Assembly: GCA_004172935.1 (NCBI GenBank)
Contig: SDZD01000035.1
Span: 1-64,000, forward strand
Reading direction: 5' to 3'
Source: a bacterium
GTDB taxonomy: Bacteria > Armatimonadota > Abditibacteriia > Abditibacteriales > Abditibacteriaceae
Length of the DNA: 64,000 nucleotides
The stretch's first letter is position 1, and every line of letters starts with the position of its first letter. The notes beneath the pieces were generated by a model. That model saw only the letters and a list, made by a program, of their open reading frames with translations. It was not told where the DNA came from and ran no database searches. The translations under genes were made by a program, and so were the position numbers. Positions 49,321-57,923 of this stretch are shown piece by piece.

Positions 49321-51339
49321 TCAAATTTGCTGTTCGGTTATCAATTGATCGCCGACGAACACACGAACCAACGCTTGTTGATCGCGGGCACGCGAAACCG
49401 TGACCGTCTGGTTGAATTGCGCTCCCCCGTTATGAGCCTTCTGATAAACGGTACGCTCTCCCTTCGAATCGCGCACGATGATGCGAACGAGTTGAGTGCC
49501 CCCATCTTTGGGCGTCGTGACACGCACACGCGCTGACACCGTTTCTACATCGTTGCTTGGTGGCGACGACTGATCGGGATTGACTCCTGCGGCTGGCTCA
49601 AGCGGTGCGAAGGTATCGCCTGTATCGAATGCCGCATCTGGCGAAGTGGGAACGTCCTCAATAGGGTCAGGCGGGGCTAGTTGCCCTGTTTGCGCATCCA
49701 GTTCGCTTGGCTGTGCCCCACGCGATACCACCAGAGTAATCGGTTGCGCGCGCGAGAACGAGTCGCCCGGTTCGGGGAACTGGCCGATGATGGCGCCACG
49801 CGGCGTTTTGGGGTCGTACTGTTCGGCGATAGAGCCTAAGCGCATTCCATGCTGCAAAATGATGGTACGCGCTTGGTCAAGCGTCAGCGCCGAAAAGTCG
49901 ACCATCTTGATGGGAGCCTGACCTGCCGATACGGTGACGAACACTTCGCGGCGGGCGCGCACCTGGCGCCCTTCTTCTGGGTCGCCTTCCATCACTGTTC
50001 CAGCCGGAACTTTGGGGTCATACGACTCGCGCGTAACCTTCATGTAAAGTCCCGATTTGGCGAGGCGTTGCTTGGCGTTCTCCTGCGAAAGTCCCAGATA
50101 TTTGGGCACGACTACCTGTTGAGGAATCTGCGCCAACACCGAATCGTAGGCCCATTTCCCAGCACCGATACCTCCACCTATCAACAGTAACAGGCAAACG
50201 ATGGCGCCGATCATGCCGCGAAACTCGCGCCATACATGGCGTTTTTTGGCCCTTTTTACCACCATCTGGCGGCCTTCTTCATCCTGTGCATCGAGCGTTT
50301 CTTGAACCAAATCATTGAGAGGGCGCCTCTTGGGGGCCGTTGCCGTAACCGGCACAGCGGGAGATAGCACCGTAGCGTCGCTATCTTCGTCATGAGGCGG
50401 CAAAGAGGTAGGCATAACCGATTGCGGCACTGAAGCGGAGCGAGTGCGCGGTTGCAACAGCCTCTCCAACTCAAAAGCTGAGGGGCGCTCATCCGGTGCC
50501 TTAGATAATAAACGGAGCGCGAGTTCATCCAAATCGCGCGTTATAAGAGAATTAAACGACGAAGGGGCGAGTGGCGTTTCATGGCGATGTCGCGCCGCGA
50601 TTGCCAGTGGCGAGGAACCCTCGAATGGCACGCGACCCGACAGTGCCGCATAAAACGTCACGCCTAGCGAATACATGTCGGTCTCTGGCGACATCGGCGC
50701 CCCGGAGGCCCGTTCGGGTGCCAGATAAAACGCGGTGTCGGGCTGCAAATCGGCCAGTGCCAGCCCCGCCTGTGAAAGTGCCCCGGCGTGCCCGCCATCG
50801 GTCAATATGGGGAAACCGCTCGAATCGAACAAAATCTGCCGTGGGCGAACATCGCCATGAACAACACCTTGATCGTGCAGATAATTCAGCGCATTCGCCA
50901 TCGTGCGCAAAATACGCATGGCTTCGTCACTGCCCAGCGGAGCGCGCGCGATGCGCGAGAAAAGCGAACCACCCGGTAGAAGTGGGGTGGTGAAAAAGGA
51001 TGTGCCACTTTCCAGTCCCCACTCTAATGGGGTCGCCAGATTCGGATGGGAGAGCGCATTCCACTGCGTTGCCGCCGCTTCGAGGGTAAGTGGGAGCCGC
51101 GAGTGTTTGTTTCCCGCCCCCCGCAGCGCCTTCAATGCCACGCTATTTTGGGGGCCAGTGCGCTCAGCCGAGCGGACGCGATAAACGATCCACAACGAGC
51201 CTTCACCAAGGCGTTCCTGGACTTCATAGCGCGTTGCGCGCTTATTCTTTGACCCCTTACCCAAGGCGTTACGAGTCGAGCCGTTGGCCGACGACGGGAG
51301 GGTTTCTTCAGGTGGAGCGCTACGACTCGAACCAAGCAT
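49321..51339 (-). CDS. PASTA-domain Ser/Thr kinase-like protein with altered catalytic motifs
   Basis: The 672-residue protein has a PknB-like kinase domain (about 38-295), one transmembrane helix (about 374-396), two PASTA domains (about 405-540) and a C-terminal beta-rich extension. The ATP-binding Lys is kept (VALK, K70) and so is the catalytic Asp (HGD, D163). However, the HRD Arg is Gly, the metal-binding Asn is Gln (HGDVRPRQIL), DFG is DGG (D181) and the glycine loop reads LGEGSLWIVY. It may be a weak kinase or a pseudokinase that senses peptidoglycan through PASTA. TAAAAT ends 7 nt before the start, so the mRNA may be leaderless. Confidence 0.82.
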   Translation of the reverse strand: MLGSSRSAPPEETLPSSANGSTRNALGKGSKNKRATRYEVQERLGEGSLWIVYRVRSAERTGPQNSVALKALRGAGNKHSRLPLTLEAAATQWNALSHPNLATPLEWGLESGTSFFTTPLLPGGSLFSRIARAPLGSDEAMRILRTMANALNYLHDQGVVHGDVRPRQILFDSSGFPILTDGGHAGALSQAGLALADLQPDTAFYLAPERASGAPMSPETDMYSLGVTFYAALSGRVPFEGSSPLAIAARHRHETPLAPSSFNSLITRDLDELALRLLSKAPDERPSAFELERLLQPRTRSASVPQSVMPTSLPPHDEDSDATVLSPAVPVTATAPKRRPLNDLVQETLDAQDEEGRQMVVKRAKKRHVWREFRGMIGAIVCLLLLIGGGIGAGKWAYDSVLAQIPQQVVVPKYLGLSQENAKQRLAKSGLYMKVTRESYDPKVPAGTVMEGDPEEGRQVRARREVFVTVSAGQAPIKMVDFSALTLDQARTIILQHGMRLGSIAEQYDPKTPRGAIIGQFPEPGDSFSRAQPITLVVSRGAQPSELDAQTGQLAPPDPIEDVPTSPDAAFDTGDTFAPLEPAAGVNPDQSSPPSNDVETVSARVRVTTPKDGGTQLVRIIVRDSKGERTVYQKAHNGGAQFNQTVTVSRARDQQALVRVFVGDQLITEQQI

Positions 51340-51462
51340 CGTAGAAATTTTAACCGTGTCACTCTATTCTCGCTAAATTCGCTTTAACAATGCGAATACA
51401 GAACGTGTTTTTTTTCTCAACCGAGAGGGCGCGAGTCGTGCAAACTTGGCACTCGCGCTCCT

Positions 51463-52176
51463 ATGAATCCCTGGCACGATATTGAACCTCGCAAATCTAC
51501 GCCCGACACTCTCGACTGCGTTATTGAGATTCCGCGTGGCGGACGCCTTAAATACGAACTGGACAAAGAATCCGGCCTGCTTCGCCTCGACCGCGTGCTG
51601 TACTCCGCTGTGTTCTATCCAGCCAATTACGGATTTATCCCTCGCACCTACTGCGATGACCACGACCCATTGGATATTCTGGTTTTGGGACAAGAACCCG
51701 TTATACCGCTGTCGCTCCTGACGGCGCGCCCCATCGGCGTCATGCAGATGATCGACCAGGACGAGGAAGACGACAAAATCATCGCCATCCACGAACACGA
51801 TCCAGCCTACAACCACTTGCGCGACATCTCGCAGCTGCCCGAACACACACTCAACGAACTTCAACGCTTTTTCGAGGATTATAAAATCCTCGAACTGAAA
51901 AAGGTTCGTATCGAGCGCTTCAAAGGCCGCGTCGATGCCCTCGGCATCGTCGATAAAGCCTTCCGTCTCTACAACTCGACATTCGAACCTGGCGGCGCCC
52001 CAAAGGCCATCATCCCCGACCCTCAGGACTTGGAAGAAAATCGTCAAACACGCAATCCCTCCAAGCAAGCGCGACTGGAAGCTGCGCGTCGCGCCGCCGA
52101 CCATAACGCTAGTCGTGACCCCATTTCCAGCGAGGATACGCCCGCCGATCCCCACGCTGAAGACCATCCCGTGTAA
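51463..52176 (+). CDS. ppa: Inorganic pyrophosphatase (family I)
   Basis: The 237-residue cytosolic enzyme hydrolyses pyrophosphate with Mg2+. Family I motifs: [43 protein letters not shown] (the DxDPxD metal site) and [15 protein letters not shown], with [10 protein letters not shown] near the end of the core. Bacterial family I enzymes have about 175-180 residues; here a charged C-terminal tail of ~50 residues is added. It stands alone, divergent from the PASTA kinase gene, and ends in a strong terminator. Confidence 0.92.
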   Translation: MNPWHDIEPRKSTPDTLDCVIEIPRGGRLKYELDKESGLLRLDRVLYSAVFYPANYGFIPRTYCDDHDPLDILVLGQEPVIPLSLLTARPIGVMQMIDQDEEDDKIIAIHEHDPAYNHLRDISQLPEHTLNELQRFFEDYKILELKKVRIERFKGRVDALGIVDKAFRLYNSTFEPGGAPKAIIPDPQDLEENRQTRNPSKQARLEAARRAADHNASRDPISSEDTPADPHAEDHPV

Positions 52177-52190
52177 ATTAGCGAGTTTCA

Positions 52191-52223
52191 AAGGCCAAAA
52201 GACATTGTCTTTTGGCCTTTTTT
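52191..52223 (+). terminator. Intrinsic terminator after ppa
   Basis: A perfect 14-bp inverted repeat, AAGGCCAAAAGACA / TGTCTTTTGGCCTT, followed by a run of T, lies 14 bp beyond the ppa stop codon. Confidence 0.9.
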
Positions 52224-52254
52224 ATTGTTGAGGGTTATAATATTACATGAGACC

Positions 52255-53427
52255 ATGACCCCCAATTCGCGTCGCCGCTTTCTGCTCTTCGTTCTGCCAA
52301 CTCTGGCCGTTGTAGGCTTGGCGTCCTGGGCCAAAACGCGCTTCCTTTCGCCTGGCATCTCTCCCGTTCCGCTCGCTTCCTCCTATTCGTCGCCCTCTGT
52401 GGGCACCTCATGGCCGTGGCCGGGAGCCATCACCAAAACTCTGGCGCGCGGTGTTACTCAAACCTCCAAAGTCACCGCCGACGGCACTCTCCTCGACCTC
52501 TTCGATTTCGATTTTGGCGCCAACCCTAATCTGCGCTGGGAAATTTTCGATCAGGATGAGGACGACTCTAAACCCTTCGATAACCACGTCTTGTACTGGG
52601 ATCGCAATGTCGCGCGCGCTACCAAAGAACTCGATGGTCCCAAAAAACGCGGCCCCGTTCTCGTCGCGTGGAACGGCGCTTTCTTTGGCTACCAGAAAAA
52701 GACGAATGAGGCGGATGCCTTCCATGTTTCCCCCGTCGTGTTGCGCGGCAAGGTTTATTTCAACACCGCTCAGCACCGCTGGACGTTCGGCGTAAAAAAC
52801 ACCCCCACTGGCCCTGTGTGGAAGACATTCTTCAAGCCCAGCAAGGCCATAATGGAGCGCGAATTCGACTACGCGGCGGGTAGCGTTCAGTGTCTCATCA
52901 AGGATGGGAAAATTCTCACAGTCGAGCCATTCCCTCCGATTGGCGGCACTTTCAAAGATCAACCTGTTCCTTCAACGGCTCAGGACGCCGGTCACATCCC
53001 CTATTTCGACCACATGCGAACCTGTCGTGCTTCAATCGCCTGGAGCCGCGATAACAAGCACCTCTATTTTCTCGCTGTCAAAGAACCCGATGATGAGGGC
53101 GCCTCCAGCGTCGCCCTCTCGTTCACTGTGCGTGGCAACCCGATTCCAGCGGGTACCACTCTCGGTGGCGGTTGGACTGTTCCCGACGTGCAGCGATTCT
53201 GGCAATCCAAAGGCGTATGGGGGGCCATTAACTCCGATGCGGGTGGTGTCTTGCAATGGGTGGCTCGCCAGCCGAATGGGGCAGGATGGGACATGGTGCC
53301 ACCCCGCCTTGCAAATAGTGCTCTGCGCCTCAAAGTCAAGCCGAATTGGGACGGCGCGATTGCGGGCGGCGGCGCTATCATGTATTTCTTCGTCCGCGAA
53401 GAAATACCCGCTAAGGCGCCTCACTGA
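52255..53427 (+). CDS. Exported phosphodiester glycosidase (NAGPA/DUF2233)-like protein
   Basis: About 390 residues from the ATG at 52255, beginning MTPNSRRRFLLFVLPTLAVVGLASW, a signal or Tat-like leader. The body has VLVAWNGAFFGYQKK and the late GVWGAINSDAGGVLQWV, which resemble the NxGFF and LNLDGGGS motifs of the NAGPA (phosphodiester glycosidase / DUF2233) fold. The match is by pattern only and moderately sure. It would act outside the cytoplasm on a glycan phosphodiester. A TATAAT-like hexamer lies about 14 nt before the start and no Shine-Dalgarno is seen. Confidence 0.6.
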   Translation: MTPNSRRRFLLFVLPTLAVVGLASWAKTRFLSPGISPVPLASSYSSPSVGTSWPWPGAITKTLARGVTQTSKVTADGTLLDLFDFDFGANPNLRWEIFDQDEDDSKPFDNHVLYWDRNVARATKELDGPKKRGPVLVAWNGAFFGYQKKTNEADAFHVSPVVLRGKVYFNTAQHRWTFGVKNTPTGPVWKTFFKPSKAIMEREFDYAAGSVQCLIKDGKILTVEPFPPIGGTFKDQPVPSTAQDAGHIPYFDHMRTCRASIAWSRDNKHLYFLAVKEPDDEGASSVALSFTVRGNPIPAGTTLGGGWTVPDVQRFWQSKGVWGAINSDAGGVLQWVARQPNGAGWDMVPPRLANSALRLKVKPNWDGAIAGGGAIMYFFVREEIPAKAPH

Positions 53428-53476
53428 ACACTCAAGTGCTTGAAGCCCCGCGAAACCCGCTCCTAAACCTCGCCCC

Positions 53477-53761
53477 ATGTTTCGCAAATTCAGCGTGCTA
53501 CTGGGCGCCCTCTTTTTCGCTGGCGGTTTAACCGCGTGCTTGGCCAGTGCCTACTATGTCTTTCAAGATTGGCACGCCCTCAACGTCTTCTACGCCCGCT
53601 TCGAGCGCCTCGCCATGAGCGATGCCCCCATGCGCTCGTTGTTCATCGCCGCCACCGAGCAAGCCGCCTTCCGCCTCAACTGCTTCGCCGACGGAGTCGG
53701 TGTTCTACTGGGTGCAATCCTCGCCGCGCTAGGCTGGAACAGCCTGTGCTTTAAACGCTGA
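53477..53761 (+). CDS. Small two-helix membrane protein
   Basis: The 94-residue product has an N-terminal helix (about 5-28, SVLLGALFFAGGLTACLASAYYVF) and a C-terminal helix (about 71-89, FADGVGVLLGAILAALGW) around a ~40-residue soluble loop. No family is recognised. It starts 49 bp after the NAGPA-like gene and overlaps the 3' end of the convergent next gene by 11 bp. Confidence 0.6.
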   Translation: MFRKFSVLLGALFFAGGLTACLASAYYVFQDWHALNVFYARFERLAMSDAPMRSLFIAATEQAAFRLNCFADGVGVLLGAILAALGWNSLCFKR

Positions 53762-55040
53762 TGTTCGCTACTATGTCACCCGTCGAATCGGGACGAACTA
53801 AATAGCGCGATTCGGATTGAGTTTTCGTCTTGTCCTCGATGGCGCGTCCCCCATCGTCGTGCCCATCCGGCCCCACGCTCCACAGCCTGTAGCGATTGTC
53901 ATTTACCATGTAACGCATCGGCGCGGCAGCAAATGTATCCGTCGGCACTTGACCCATGTACCTAGGCGATAGCTCTTCCAATCTTTGGGGATAGGCTCCC
54001 GTCGTTTTCTTGTGCGCGTGCAACGCCAACCTGATCTGACACTGGTTCGCCATCGTCGCGCTCTTCTCAAAGAAAAACCGCGAACCCAACAACTTGACCA
54101 CCAGTAAATTCTCTTTATGTTCGGCAGAAGGCGGCGTCACTTTGCGAGAAGCCCAGGCGACATCGGCATAGGGAAGAGCCTCATCAATCGACTCATCGAA
54201 GGCCCGAATTTGGCGTCGTGTGATTGCATTGGCAAAAGGCAGCGCCAGACGAGTTAACGGCGAAGGAGCATCCTGTGCGGTTTGGTATTCGGAGGGGTTA
54301 GTTGGCTTTTGCAGTTGGGCCTTGATCTGCACTTCGATTTCGTGGGCGTGAGCCAGCTTTTCGCGCTCCAGCATGTGTGAGAATTTCGGACGGTTCGCGT
54401 TAATTGATTCGAGGCGCTTCGCCAGATGGCTCGCCTGTGCGGGCGTCAAAAAAGCGATTCGTGTCGTCAATGCGCGACGCCCATAAGCTTCGCAGGCCAC
54501 GCCATTCAGCCCATCGCTCACCGTCGAATTGTGCGTCATATTCACGCCCAGCTGAATGGCATCAAGCGCCGTCTTCGCCGCTCCGAAATGGTCGCCCTGT
54601 GAGGCCTGATGATCGCTCTTCACAGTCAGACCCTTAGCAAGAAAGCGAATGTGATAGCCTTCGACTCGCGAATCATATTCGCTTTTGGGGATGAAGACCG
54701 GAAACTGAAACGGCATCTTCAGCGCCCGGTCGAGGGTTTCAAACCCCTCTTTCGACTGCTCCACCCACTGCGCCCTTACATGGGATGGATAAATTTTTCC
54801 TTCGGGAGAACCGATCTCCAGCAATGGATCAACTGCCTGTTTATTGCGCCTTTCAAACTCAGTGGAAACGGTCAGAATTTGTCGGTGGGCTTTCAAAAGT
54901 TCATCGTAGCCATTGGGGGAGGGCAGAGTAGGAGAAGGCCCAAATTCCCCTTCGACATTCAAGGGGCGCAGTGCCCACACACCATAAATGAGTGTGGTTA
55001 CAAGAGAAATACCAGCAAAAAGGCGCAGCTTTCGGTTCAA
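53751..55040 (-). CDS. Membrane-anchored protein of unknown function with pseudopilin-like tail
   Basis: The 429-residue product has an N-terminal signal anchor (about 5-24). A long helical region follows. The C-terminal segment (GAYPQRLEELSPRYMGQVPTDTFAAAPMRY ... YRLWSVGPDGHDDGG) matches the 'xYPxxLxxL...P.DPF...YRLxSxGPDGxDDGG' tail seen in type II secretion pseudopilins and in many planctomycete/armatimonad secreted proteins. No enzyme motif is visible. It is probably exposed outside the cytoplasmic membrane. It is divergent from the GH18-like gene, 37 bp away. Confidence 0.65.
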   Translation of the reverse strand: MNRKLRLFAGISLVTTLIYGVWALRPLNVEGEFGPSPTLPSPNGYDELLKAHRQILTVSTEFERRNKQAVDPLLEIGSPEGKIYPSHVRAQWVEQSKEGFETLDRALKMPFQFPVFIPKSEYDSRVEGYHIRFLAKGLTVKSDHQASQGDHFGAAKTALDAIQLGVNMTHNSTVSDGLNGVACEAYGRRALTTRIAFLTPAQASHLAKRLESINANRPKFSHMLEREKLAHAHEIEVQIKAQLQKPTNPSEYQTAQDAPSPLTRLALPFANAITRRQIRAFDESIDEALPYADVAWASRKVTPPSAEHKENLLVVKLLGSRFFFEKSATMANQCQIRLALHAHKKTTGAYPQRLEELSPRYMGQVPTDTFAAAPMRYMVNDNRYRLWSVGPDGHDDGGRAIEDKTKTQSESRYLVRPDSTGDIVANISV

Positions 55041-55077
55041 AACGCCCGCAGTGTAGGGCCTCTGAAACTAAAATCGT

Positions 55078-56049
55078 ATGAAGATTCGCACTTCTCACCT
55101 CTCCACACGCTCAAAACAACGCTTGTTATTTTTCTGTGTGTTTATACAGGTTGTTTTAGCGCTCGATTACGCCCTTTATCCCCTCGGCGAAACCAGTGCC
55201 CCCAAATTCGATTCGGCCCAAAATGGTGTCTGGCTCGCCTTTGATTTCGCGCAGGGCAAGTCGAAAGAAACCCCACCGCATCTGGCGGCGAGAATGCGCG
55301 ACGAGGGCTTCAAAGACCTCTATTTCCACGTCCGCTACATCGGCGAGTCAGGCCGACTCCGCTATAACATCCACCAAACAGCGCGAAAATTCAACGCCCA
55401 ACTCAAAGTCTCCGACCCTAAATTGCGCCGCTTTGCCTGGCTCTATATCGGCAATGAACGCGGCATCACCGGAGTTGACATCGCCCGCCCCGAAATCCGC
55501 GCCCGCATCGTCAACGAATGCTCCAATCTCATATCCGATGGCTTCGATGGCATTCACCTCGACTACGAAATCTGCTCCGATGGTGACGCCGATTTTCTCA
55601 CCTTGCTCGACGACATCGGCACTCGGATACAGGGGCACCCGCTCTCAGTCGCCACGCCGATGTGGCTCCCATCGCCTTTGGGCGCTTATGGCTGGAGCGA
55701 AGCCTACTTTACGCGCGTCGCCGCCCGCTCCGACCAAATCGTCGTCATGGCCTACGACTCCGCGCTCTACTTCCCACGCCACTATTCGTGGCTAATCCGC
55801 CAACAGTGCTGGCGCGTCCCAAGCGCCGCCAAAGGCACCAATTGCCGCGTTATCATCGGCGTTCCCTCTTACGAAGATGGCGGCCCCTCCCATCATCTCC
55901 ACTCCGAAAATCTGCGCGTCTCATTGCGCGCTGTCCGCGAAGGACTCGTAGATAATCCCAATGCCAACCTCGTTGATGGAGTCGCTCTGTTCGCCGACTA
56001 TTCCACCAAACCGAGCGAGTGGATTGTGTGGCGCCGCGACTGGCGCTAA
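55078..56049 (+). CDS. Exported GH18-like glycoside hydrolase-fold protein
   Basis: The 323-residue product has an N-terminal hydrophobic segment (about 12-33). The domain is a TIM-barrel of GH18 style with LISDGFDGIHLDYEICSDGD: DGFDGIHLDYE equals the catalytic DGxDxDxE signature, its last Glu being the proton donor. Later VVMAYD and a Trp-rich end also fit. It may cleave a beta-linked amino-sugar polymer or be a non-chitinase relative; the substrate is unknown. It is followed after 78 bp by the radical SAM gene on the same strand. Confidence 0.75.
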   Translation: MKIRTSHLSTRSKQRLLFFCVFIQVVLALDYALYPLGETSAPKFDSAQNGVWLAFDFAQGKSKETPPHLAARMRDEGFKDLYFHVRYIGESGRLRYNIHQTARKFNAQLKVSDPKLRRFAWLYIGNERGITGVDIARPEIRARIVNECSNLISDGFDGIHLDYEICSDGDADFLTLLDDIGTRIQGHPLSVATPMWLPSPLGAYGWSEAYFTRVAARSDQIVVMAYDSALYFPRHYSWLIRQQCWRVPSAAKGTNCRVIIGVPSYEDGGPSHHLHSENLRVSLRAVREGLVDNPNANLVDGVALFADYSTKPSEWIVWRRDWR

Positions 56050-56127
56050 ATCTCCCCTGCACTCAGGTGCGTCAAGACGGCGGTTTGTGTCGTCGCCTCC
56101 CCTTCGCCAAGAGTTCAATCTCAATGC

Positions 56128-57600
56128 ATGAACTCTCGCGCCCTTAAGGTCAAGATGATCTTGCCCGCCCTCACCGAAGCGAAAAGCCCTTTTTTCCGCC
56201 CCATCAAATACTCTCTCTTTCCCCCATTGGGCCTCGCCTCTCTCGCCGCCTATTTTGGCCCCAACGATAATATCGAACTGCAAGATGAACACGTCGAGGT
56301 CTTGCACCTGGACGACGAACCCGATCTCGTCGTCATTCAGGTCTACATCACCAACGCCAAACGCTCCTACGAACTGGCCGACCTATATCGCTCGCGCGGT
56401 GCCTTCGTTTGCCTGGGAGGGCTTCATGTCACTTCGCTTCCCGAAGAAGCCGCTCAACACGCCGACGCCATTTTCTTGGGGCCGGGCGAAGACATCTGGC
56501 CCCAATTTCTCAGCGATTTTCGTGCTGGCGAAGCCAAGAGCCGCTATGAGTCCAATTCCCGCTCCCTCGTCGGTGCGCCTCCACTGCGCCGCGACCTTAT
56601 CAAACGGCACCTCTACTTGGTGCCCAACTCGCTCGTCGTATCGCGCGGTTGCCCACACGATTGCGATTTTTGCTATGTCAAAGCCTTCTACGGCCAGCGC
56701 CATTTCTACACTCAAGCCGTTGATGATTCGCTGCGTGAAATCGAGCGCCTACCTGGTAAGCATCTCTATTTTCTCGACGACCACCTTTTCGGCAATCCTC
56801 GCTTCGCCAATCAACTTTTCGATGGCATGAAAGGCATGGGGCGTTTGTTTCAAAGCGCCTCTACCGTCGCGGGCATCCTCCGTCCCGGTCTGCTCGAAAA
56901 TGCTGCCGAGGCTGGCTTGCGCTCCCTCTTTGTCGGCTTCGAAACTCTCGACCCCGCCAACCTGCGCGAACAAAACAAAGTTCAGAACCTCAACCGTGAC
57001 TACCGGGCCGCCATCGAGCGTGCCCGCGATTGCGGAGTCATGATCAACGGCTCCTTCGTATTCGGTATGGATGGCGATGATGAATCCGTCTTTGCCCGCA
57101 CAGTCGATTGGGCCGTGAGTGTCGGACTCGAAACCGCAACTTTTCACGTTATGACGCCCTATCCCGGCACCGCTCTCCACACGCGCATGGTCGAGCAGGG
57201 CAGAATGCTCCATTCCGATTGGAATTTATACGACACCCGCCATGTTGTCTTTCGCCCCGAAAAGCTCTCTCCTGAAGCTCTCGAAGCGGGCTATTGGCGC
57301 GCTTACCGCGATTTCTACTCGTGGAAGAATATCTTCAAAGGAGCCATCACCAAACCCAAACTCGGCGACCGTGCGCGCCACGTCGCCTATGCGGGCGGCT
57401 GGAAAAAGTTTGAACCCGCCTGGGACATGTTAATCCGCGCCAAACGTGCCACCCAACTACTTCCCTTCCTCGAACAAATCCTTAGTTCCTTCGGAGAGCA
57501 TCACTCCCCAACAGCACAACCAACACCCCAGAACATTAACCTCTCTTCTACAAACCTTCCCATGTTAAGCAGCGACCACCCTACAGGAGTCAAATATTAA
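56128..57600 (+). CDS. B12-binding radical SAM protein
   Basis: The 490-residue product has an N-terminal cobalamin-binding Rossmann domain (about 25-150, FPPLGLASLAAYF, GGLHVTSLPEEAAQHADAIFLGPGE). A radical SAM domain follows with the [4Fe-4S] motif RGCPHDCDFC (C175, C179, C182), then LYFLDDHLFGN and GLRSLFVGFETLDPANL. The C-terminal MTPYPGTALHTRMVEQGRM and YWRAYRDFYSW resemble the BchE/HpnP/HpnJ-like group that modifies lipids or tetrapyrroles by methylation or ring chemistry. The substrate is not deducible. The last ~40 residues are low-complexity and polar. Confidence 0.85.
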   Translation: MNSRALKVKMILPALTEAKSPFFRPIKYSLFPPLGLASLAAYFGPNDNIELQDEHVEVLHLDDEPDLVVIQVYITNAKRSYELADLYRSRGAFVCLGGLHVTSLPEEAAQHADAIFLGPGEDIWPQFLSDFRAGEAKSRYESNSRSLVGAPPLRRDLIKRHLYLVPNSLVVSRGCPHDCDFCYVKAFYGQRHFYTQAVDDSLREIERLPGKHLYFLDDHLFGNPRFANQLFDGMKGMGRLFQSASTVAGILRPGLLENAAEAGLRSLFVGFETLDPANLREQNKVQNLNRDYRAAIERARDCGVMINGSFVFGMDGDDESVFARTVDWAVSVGLETATFHVMTPYPGTALHTRMVEQGRMLHSDWNLYDTRHVVFRPEKLSPEALEAGYWRAYRDFYSWKNIFKGAITKPKLGDRARHVAYAGGWKKFEPAWDMLIRAKRATQLLPFLEQILSSFGEHHSPTAQPTPQNINLSSTNLPMLSSDHPTGVKY

Positions 57601-57705
57601 GAGAGCATTAGGGAAAGGAAAAATGCCACAAATTGCCGTATTTTAGACCGAAATTTTGTAAATTTCCGCCTAAAAAATGCTGCAAAGCATGGTACAAGCC
57701 CTCTT

Positions 57706-57876
57706 GTGAAAATCTCGCTCAATGAAGAATGGAAGCAATTGGTGGGAGATCGGGAGCGCGAAGTCGAACACCAACACCCACGAGAGCTGAAGCAATGGGC
57801 GCTCTGGGGCTATGCCCTGCTCATGGTGCTGTTCGTTGCCCTGACTTTTATCGGCTCCTATTCCCCGACTGCTTGA
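57706..57876 (+). CDS. Small single-helix membrane protein
   Basis: A 56-codon frame from a GTG at 57706: VKISLNEEWKQLVGDREREV, a charged amphipathic N-terminus, then ELKQWALWGYALLMVLFVAL and TFIGSYSPTA, one transmembrane helix (about 31-50). The composition is protein-like. No Shine-Dalgarno is seen and no family is recognised. It lies between the radical SAM gene and the secreted repeat protein gene, same strand. The 105 bp before it hold nothing recognisable. Confidence 0.5.
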   Translation: MKISLNEEWKQLVGDREREVEHQHPRELKQWALWGYALLMVLFVALTFIGSYSPTA

Positions 57877-57923
57877 CCTAGTCGATAAGGATTTTTCTCC
57901 GCTTCTGAGTCTAAACTCGCGCC

